The notes under the pieces: generated by a model
Databases searched by the model: none
Seen by the model: only the letters and a program-made list of their open reading frames with translations
What the model was told of the DNA's origin: nothing
Translations under genes and position numbers: made by a program
NCBI GenBank assembly: GCA_020025055.1
Contig: JAHHST010000017.1
Span: 1 to 20,535, forward strand
Length of the DNA stretch: 20,535 nucleotides
Source of the DNA: Longicatena sp.
GTDB lineage: Bacteria; Bacillota_I; Bacilli_A; Erysipelotrichales; Erysipelotrichaceae
Reading direction: 5' to 3'
Shown here: positions 15,982-20,535 of the stretch, piece after piece
How the letters are laid out: every line of letters starts with the position of its first letter
How positions within the stretch are numbered: the first letter of the stretch is position 1

Positions 15982-16428
15982 CTATCCGTTCACGTGTACG
16001 CGAACAACACCGATAACTTTATTTTTATATAAATCTACTTTTAAATCTGTATACCCTAATGAAGAAATTGGGTCTTTATCAATAAATTTACGTTTTTCAA
16101 TTTTAATTCCATATTCATTATGTAATTGGGCAACAATTTGTTTTGTAGAAACACTACCAAACACACGTCCCCCGTTTCCACTCTTTACATGAAATTCCAA
16201 TACAATATTCGCAAGTTTTTTCTTAACTTCTTCAGCATCTGCTTCTTTTTGTTTTTCTTCTAAGTCATGTTGTAAATTTTGTTCATCTAAAATTTCCATA
16301 CTTTTTTTCGTTACTAAAACAGCTAATTTTTGTTTTAATAAAAAATTACGTCCGTACCCATCACTAACTTCTACAACATCTCCTTTTTTTCCTACTTTTT
16401 TAACATCATCTAACAGAATTACTTTCAT
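15982..16428 (-). CDS. rplI: 50S ribosomal protein bL9
   Basis: The 148-residue protein starts MKVILLDDVKKVGKKGDVVEV and has GYGRNFLLKQ, the L9 N-terminal rRNA-binding domain, joined by a long charged helix (about 41-75) to a C-terminal domain. AAGGAGG lies at the proper distance for the ATG at 16428; a longer in-frame start 12 codons upstream has no such site. The start lies 23 nt inside the end of gdpP. Confidence 0.97.
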   Translation of the reverse strand: MKVILLDDVKKVGKKGDVVEVSDGYGRNFLLKQKLAVLVTKKSMEILDEQNLQHDLEEKQKEADAEEVKKKLANIVLEFHVKSGNGGRVFGSVSTKQIVAQLHNEYGIKIEKRKFIDKDPISSLGYTDLKVDLYKNKVIGVVRVHVNG

Positions 16429-18397
16429 CCTGAACTTCCTCCTTTTTCTCTTCGTTATATTCATCTATTTTCATTTTTAATTCTTCATTTAATTGTTGTA
16501 CTGTAGTATCTTTTCTTTGCAATGCTGCCGCATTAAAATGCCCTCCACCATTCATTTTTTCCATAATGATTTGAACATTTACGTTTCCTTTACTACGTGC
16601 AGAGATACCACACTCATATTCATTGATTTGGGCAATGACAAAACTTGCTTCAACACCTTTAATTTCTAACATACTATCCGCAACTTTTGACATCAATGTA
16701 CGATTAATCAATTGCTGATTATCCACAGCTGCAATAATCATATTTCCGTCATATGTTTTTGAATAATTCATAATTTCAGTTTTTTCCACAAAATCATCAA
16801 AATTATCTTTTAACATATTTTCAGCTGCAATCGCATCAATCCCACGTTTTTTCAAATATGCAACCGCTTCAAACGTACGACTTCCCGTACGATTTCTAAA
16901 TCGGTTTGTATCCACTAAAATACCTGCATACATTAAAGTTGTTTCTTCAATGGATAAATTTAATCGACTAGTTTGATAAGGCAAGAATTCTGTAACTAAT
17001 TCACAAGCAGAACTTGCACTTGTTTCCACATATACCAATAAAGGATTTCCAATAAAATCTTCACTTCTACGGTGGTGATCAATTACAATGACACGATTGG
17101 CATTTGCTAATGTCTCAGGTGCCCCTGTTTGTTTAGGATTGTTATGATCCACAATAATCAATAAATCATCATTGCTAATTTTTTGAGCAGCTTCTTCATC
17201 ACTAATAAAATGATGCCGTTCTGATAATACTTCACGATACTCTTCAAATGCTTGTTTTAATTGTGGTTCAATTCCACCTGATTCACTCACGACATAATTT
17301 TCTTTTCCATATGCACTTGCTAATCTTGACATACATAATGCGCTACCCATACAGTCGAAATCCATATCCCTATGTCCTACAACATATACTTTTTTCGCTT
17401 CTGTAATTGCTTCGCGAATAGCTTGTGACATAACACGTACACGTACCTTACTACGCTTTTCACGTGCTTCACTATTTCCGCCATAGTATTTGACACTTTC
17501 TCCATACATTTTAACCGCAACTTGATCCCCACCACGGCTCTGTGCTAATTCTAATAAATCATTAATCATTGTATCTAGCACAGTGAAGTCATTTGTCCCT
17601 TTTGCAAATGACATACTTAAAGTAATCGCAACATCAATTTCTTCTGCATTTCTACGAATTGTATTTAAGATAGAAAATTTATCTTCTACTAATTGTTGAT
17701 AAATCTTTTCATTCAACACTACAAAAAAACGATCACTTCTTAAACGACGAATCATCATTCCGCTTTTATCTGCCCATTCTACAAGTGGTTGACGAACAGC
17801 CAAATTGATCTGTGCCATCTTAGTTTCATCTTCATACTGTTGAATTTCCATATAATTATCTAATTGTAAAAGACCTGCAACAATTTGATTTTCTTTATAA
17901 TTTTTATTTAATTTATAAAATTCTGTAATATCTTTTACAAACAATACTTGTCCATCATCTTTTCTAGTAATTTCATATATATAAGACTTATCTGATACAA
18001 TAATATTATCAATATCTTCACTAAATAATTCATTAATTTTAGGAATCCAACTTGTTAATTTTTTCCCTACAATGGCTATTCCACGATTTGTCAGTAAATC
18101 ACTAACCCATGTAGCACAATATTGATCATCATAAGTAATAATTCCTGTTTTTCCAATGACTAAAGCATCTTTTGCATCATGCCCTAAAATTCTAGAAATA
18201 TCAATATCTTTTCTTTCTCGATCATTGCTAAACCAATATACAACCCACAATAAAACTAATGAATTGATAATAACTAACAATAATAATGGGAAGATTCGTA
18301 CCCCATCAATTTTGGCCATTGCTAAAACAAATACTAAAAGAAATTGAGTTAAAACAACAATTCCTATTTGAACTTTAATGTTTTCTAATCGCTCCAT
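16406..18397 (-). CDS. gdpP: Cyclic-di-AMP phosphodiesterase GdpP
   Basis: GdpP degrades c-di-AMP to pApA and so controls osmolyte, potassium and wall homeostasis. The 663-residue protein has two N-terminal transmembrane helices (about 13-30 and 36-56) and a PAS-like domain (about 70-160). A degenerate GGDEF domain follows, with SRGGDQ in place of GGDEF. The DHH domain carries VVGHRDMDFDCMGSA (His342, Asp346, Asp348), VDHN (Asp417), DHH (440-442) and LVDTNRF (Asp496), and DHHA1 has MNGGGHFNAAA (about 615-625). The ATG at 18397 with GAGGTG before it is preferred over a GTG three codons earlier. It overlaps the DUF2232 gene and rplI by 23 nt each. Confidence 0.96.
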   Translation of the reverse strand: MERLENIKVQIGIVVLTQFLLVFVLAMAKIDGVRIFPLLLLVIINSLVLLWVVYWFSNDRERKDIDISRILGHDAKDALVIGKTGIITYDDQYCATWVSDLLTNRGIAIVGKKLTSWIPKINELFSEDIDNIIVSDKSYIYEITRKDDGQVLFVKDITEFYKLNKNYKENQIVAGLLQLDNYMEIQQYEDETKMAQINLAVRQPLVEWADKSGMMIRRLRSDRFFVVLNEKIYQQLVEDKFSILNTIRRNAEEIDVAITLSMSFAKGTNDFTVLDTMINDLLELAQSRGGDQVAVKMYGESVKYYGGNSEAREKRSKVRVRVMSQAIREAITEAKKVYVVGHRDMDFDCMGSALCMSRLASAYGKENYVVSESGGIEPQLKQAFEEYREVLSERHHFISDEEAAQKISNDDLLIIVDHNNPKQTGAPETLANANRVIVIDHHRRSEDFIGNPLLVYVETSASSACELVTEFLPYQTSRLNLSIEETTLMYAGILVDTNRFRNRTGSRTFEAVAYLKKRGIDAIAAENMLKDNFDDFVEKTEIMNYSKTYDGNMIIAAVDNQQLINRTLMSKVADSMLEIKGVEASFVIAQINEYECGISARSKGNVNVQIIMEKMNGGGHFNAAALQRKDTTVQQLNEELKMKIDEYNEEKKEEVQDESNSVR

Positions 18398-19310
18398 TAT
18401 TTTCACCTCGTATAATTGCCCGTATCCATAATGTTCGAATATCCATAATCATATCTAATAAACCAATCATACCAATCATTAAATTAATATATGGGATAAA
18501 TAAACATAGGAATATGATAAAAATTAAAAATCTTTTTCTTAATACCATTGCTACACAAAGAAGTGTTAGAACACCATATCCAACTGCAAATACAGTACAT
18601 AGAAAAGAAAGTGTCAGCAATATTGTATAAACGTCTTGTTTTAATTTTATCACATTTTGCATCAAAAATAGAACTATTATTCCCAAAATAATGTATCCAA
18701 CGAACTTAGGAACACGTAATTCTAAAACATTTTTCATTGGGCGTACTTCAATTTTTATACGTTTTAATAATATATTCGCAATCATATGAATACACATCGT
18801 CTGTAATACAGTCATTAATATTGCCCCTACAATTACCAAACTAGCCGCAATTTTAGCAATTGGAATATTGATATCAACATTTAAAAAATCAATGACATTT
18901 TTAATAATAACGATATCTTCATTAGGATCATATCCAAACATTGCCGCAAACAAAACAGTTGTTACGAAATACGAAACAAATGTGAATACTCCTGTCCACC
19001 ACAATAAAGAACCATTCTTCCATTTCTTTCTTATTCCAGCTCCATATAAGATTCCCGTAACATCGCAACTAATTAAATAAAAAATAGTTGTAGGTGCTGA
19101 AATCATAAAGCTTAAAAGAATCATAGATACCGCAGGAACAAGTGCATCTTTTACCCCATATTTTGCTGTATAGATCAAGATTGGAAATGTCATAATCCAA
19201 TACATAGCAACTTCTATCATCCCTGCTAGTTGACGATTAATAAATAGCAATAAGCCAACAATCGCAACCATCATCGCCCCTTCAGTAATCTTTCTTGTTT
19301 GATTGTTCAT
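18375..19310 (-). CDS. DUF2232 membrane protein (YybS-like)
   Basis: The 311-residue protein has about eight hydrophobic helices and the N-terminus ITEGAMMVAIVGLLLFINR typical of YybS-like proteins. Its function is unknown; some remote resemblance to ECF-transporter S components has been noted for such proteins, but I cannot confirm this from the sequence. AAAGGATG lies ahead of the ATG at 19310, and the frame's extra upstream codons cross the terminator hairpin and are rejected. Position directly before gdpP and rplI is the conserved Firmicute order yybS-gdpP-rplI. No promoter was found in the short gap after the rpsR terminator, so read-through or an unseen promoter must serve it. Confidence 0.88.
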   Translation of the reverse strand: MNNQTRKITEGAMMVAIVGLLLFINRQLAGMIEVAMYWIMTFPILIYTAKYGVKDALVPAVSMILLSFMISAPTTIFYLISCDVTGILYGAGIRKKWKNGSLLWWTGVFTFVSYFVTTVLFAAMFGYDPNEDIVIIKNVIDFLNVDINIPIAKIAASLVIVGAILMTVLQTMCIHMIANILLKRIKIEVRPMKNVLELRVPKFVGYIILGIIVLFLMQNVIKLKQDVYTILLTLSFLCTVFAVGYGVLTLLCVAMVLRKRFLIFIIFLCLFIPYINLMIGMIGLLDMIMDIRTLWIRAIIRGENNGAIRKH

Positions 19311-19331
19311 GTTTTCATCCTTTCTTATGAG

Positions 19332-19364
19332 AAAAACCTCCATCTGTAAAACAGTTGGAGGTTT
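19332..19364 (-). terminator. Intrinsic terminator of the rpsF-ssb-rpsR operon
   Basis: On the minus strand AACCTCCA and TGGAGGTT form the outer stem, with an inner CTGT/ACAG stem around a TTT loop and one A/A mismatch. A run of T follows. The hairpin begins about 10 nt after the rpsR stop. Confidence 0.9.
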
Positions 19365-19374
19365 CTAAATACAA

Positions 19375-19605
19375 TTATTCGTTTACGTATGGTAATAAAG
19401 CCATTTGGCGTGCACGTTTAATTGCAGTAGCCAACATACGTTGATATTTAGCACGTGTACCAGTTACACGTCTAGGAATAATTTTCCCGTTTGAAGAAAT
19501 GAATCTTTTTAATAATTCAACATCTTTGTAATCGATGTATTCGATTTTATTTTTTGTAAAGTAGCAAACTTTTTTGCGTCCCATACGTTGTTTTTTGAAA
19601 GCCAT
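19375..19605 (-). CDS. rpsR: 30S ribosomal protein bS18
   Basis: The 76-residue protein reads MAFKKQRMGRKKVCYFTKN and contains IDYKDVELLKRFIS and the conserved GKIIPRRVTGTRAKYQRMLATAIKRARQMALLPY. bS18 binds bS6 and helix 23 of 16S rRNA. AAAGGAG precedes the ATG at 19605; the frame is open 13 codons further, without support. The single Cys14 is not the zinc-binding CXXC version. Confidence 0.97.
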   Translation of the reverse strand: MAFKKQRMGRKKVCYFTKNKIEYIDYKDVELLKRFISSNGKIIPRRVTGTRAKYQRMLATAIKRARQMALLPYVNE

Positions 19606-19624
19606 AGTAATCTCCTTTCTACCA

Positions 19625-20083
19625 CTAGAATGGTAAATCATCACTGGCGATATCTAATGTATCGCTAGATGTAAAATCACTTGAGAATGATTGTGTATTT
19701 TGATCTGGTTGATAACCAGCATTGTTTCCATAATCAGGTACATATGCATTTGCAGAGCTTGCAGCTCCTTTAGGTTCTAAAAATTGAACACTATCTGCAA
19801 CTACTTCTGTAACATATACACGTTTTCCACTTTGGTCATCATAGCTACGTGTTTGAATTCTTCCTTCAACACCAACTAAACTACCTTTATGTGTATATTG
19901 TGCAGTATTGTCAGCAACACGATTCCAACACACACAGTTAATATAGTCTGCAGTCGGTTGACCTTCTGTTTTCACTCTACGGTCGCAAGCTACTGTAAAA
20001 GATGTTACACTAGTTCCTGATCCAGTTTTACGTAATACAGGGTCTTTCGTTAAACGACCTACTAATACTACACGATTAATCAT
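19625..20083 (-). CDS. ssb: Single-stranded DNA-binding protein
   Basis: The 152-residue protein has an OB fold at residues 1-105 (MINRVVLVGRLTKDPVLRKT, then DYINCVCWNRVADN) and a flexible linker. It ends in the acidic tip SDDLPF, which recruits partner proteins. It coats single-stranded DNA in replication and repair. GAAGGAG lies ahead of the ATG. The location between rpsF and rpsR is the usual one for the essential Firmicute SSB. Confidence 0.97.
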   Translation of the reverse strand: MINRVVLVGRLTKDPVLRKTGSGTSVTSFTVACDRRVKTEGQPTADYINCVCWNRVADNTAQYTHKGSLVGVEGRIQTRSYDDQSGKRVYVTEVVADSVQFLEPKGAASSANAYVPDYGNNAGYQPDQNTQSFSSDFTSSDTLDIASDDLPF

Positions 20084-20103
20084 GGTACTTCTCCTTCTCT
20101 ATT

Positions 20104-20397
20104 TTATTCTTCGTCTTGTGTTTTAACGATCATATAACGTACGATGTTGTTGTTGATACGAGCTAAACGATCAAATTCTTGAATTCCTTCGTTATTAGCA
20201 GTTACGTTGATTACAACATAGTACCCTTTGTTCATGTGGTTGATTTCATATGCGAATTCTTTTACGCCCCATTCTTCTACCTGATCGATAGAACCTGCAT
20301 GGTCAGTAATGATTGCGTGTAATCCGTTCATTACTTTAGCGCGTTCAGCATCTTCTAATGATGCATTCACAATGTACATGATTTCGTATTTTTTCAT
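20104..20397 (-). CDS. rpsF: 30S ribosomal protein bS6
   Basis: The 97-residue protein begins MKKYEIMYIVNASLEDAER and contains the bS6 features VEEWGVKEFAYEINHMNKGYYVVINV and RIVNNNIVRYMIV-like residues near the end (INNNIVRYMIVK). AGGAGGTG lies before the ATG at 20397; 13 further upstream codons belong to the leader. It is the first gene of rpsF-ssb-rpsR, and its product with bS18 probably feeds back on the leader. Confidence 0.97.
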   Translation of the reverse strand: MKKYEIMYIVNASLEDAERAKVMNGLHAIITDHAGSIDQVEEWGVKEFAYEINHMNKGYYVVINVTANNEGIQEFDRLARINNNIVRYMIVKTQDEE

Positions 20398-20464
20398 TCT
20401 GTACACCTCCTCATGGTCTATGGCCCTGTCTAACACAGAGCGGGGAGTAGAGATTTCTACTCGT
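20398..20464 (-). promoter_or_regulatory. Structured rpsF leader, candidate bS6:bS18 autoregulatory RNA
   Basis: Two hairpins can be drawn on the minus strand: GAGTAGA/TCTACTC (7 bp, 20445-20462) and CTCTGT/ACAGGG (20424-20440). A CCG triplet (20441-20443) lies between them. The known bS6:bS18 leader motif uses a CCG imitating helix 23 of 16S rRNA. I cannot show that the exact motif geometry is met, so the autoregulation call is tentative. Confidence 0.5.
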
Positions 20465-20470
20465 CATCAA

Positions 20471-20500
20471 ATTATAGCACTTATCCACTATTAATGTAAA
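20471..20500 (-). promoter_or_regulatory. Promoter of rpsF-ssb-rpsR
   Basis: TTTACA (-35) and TATAAT (-10) are 18 bases apart on the minus strand, with a TG one base before the -10 box (TGC TATAAT), an extended -10 element. It lies about 74 bases before the rpsF ATG. To its right only AT-rich DNA remains to the window end. Confidence 0.75.
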
Positions 20501-20535
20501 GTATATTTTTTAAGTTTTGATTATTTTATATATTT

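Noticed and set aside
1..20535. CRISPR arrays, tRNA genes, insertion sequences, prophage or integrase genes
   Set aside because: No regularly spaced repeats, no tRNA-like cloverleaf and no transposase or integrase motifs were noticed. The genes are mainly core genes in one orientation.
1..20535. A Mycoplasma-like genetic code, suggested by the low GC
   Set aside because: Several genes (trpY, walJ, gdpP) end in TGA exactly at the family's expected C-terminus, so TGA is a stop codon.

Overview
The window looks like a piece of the chromosome of a low-GC, AT-rich Firmicute with standard bacterial code (several genes end in TGA). The gene set (a trypanosomatid/Tritrichomonas-like IMP dehydrogenase, glgC-glgD-glgA, a Trp T-box controlling an ABC transporter, the rpsF-ssb-rpsR and gdpP-rplI-dnaB blocks) fits the Erysipelotrichia or a related gut lineage. 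That placement is an inference from family resemblance. All 18 genes lie on the minus strand, so the gene order below runs from the right end (20.5 kb) to the left.

Right part (about 12.2-20.5 kb): a conserved block usually found near the replication origin. A promoter and structured leader precede rpsF-ssb-rpsR, which ends at a strong terminator. Next come a DUF2232 membrane protein, the c-di-AMP phosphodiesterase gdpP, rplI, the replicative helicase dnaB, the metallo-hydrolase walJ, the membrane protease htrA and, beyond a hairpin terminator, rlmH. Genes are tightly packed, with overlaps of 4 to 23 nt. The walRK two-component genes that often accompany walJ-htrA are not here.

Middle (9.3-12.2 kb): a tryptophan-uptake operon, trpX-trpY-trpZ (lipoprotein, permease, ATPase). 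It is driven by a clear promoter and a T-box riboswitch whose specifier triplet reads UGG (Trp), with a mutually exclusive antiterminator and terminator. Then (5.4-9.2 kb) comes a glycogen-synthesis operon glgC-glgD-glgA with a candidate catabolite-responsive (cre) site upstream and a bidirectional terminator at its end.

Left part (0-5.4 kb): lemA, a four-helix DUF2207 membrane protein and a radical SAM/SPASM enzyme, packed like one operon. The DUF2207 protein ends in a three-fold CSSC/GGG tail predicted to lie in the cytosol, and the radical SAM gene starts 11 nt after it. This is the best candidate for an undescribed system: a membrane protein whose Cys/Gly tail may be the substrate of the adjacent maturase. 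guaB follows with its own near-consensus promoter; its product is collinear with the Tritrichomonas foetus enzyme as I remember it, including Asp261, Cys319 and the Arg418-Tyr419 pair.
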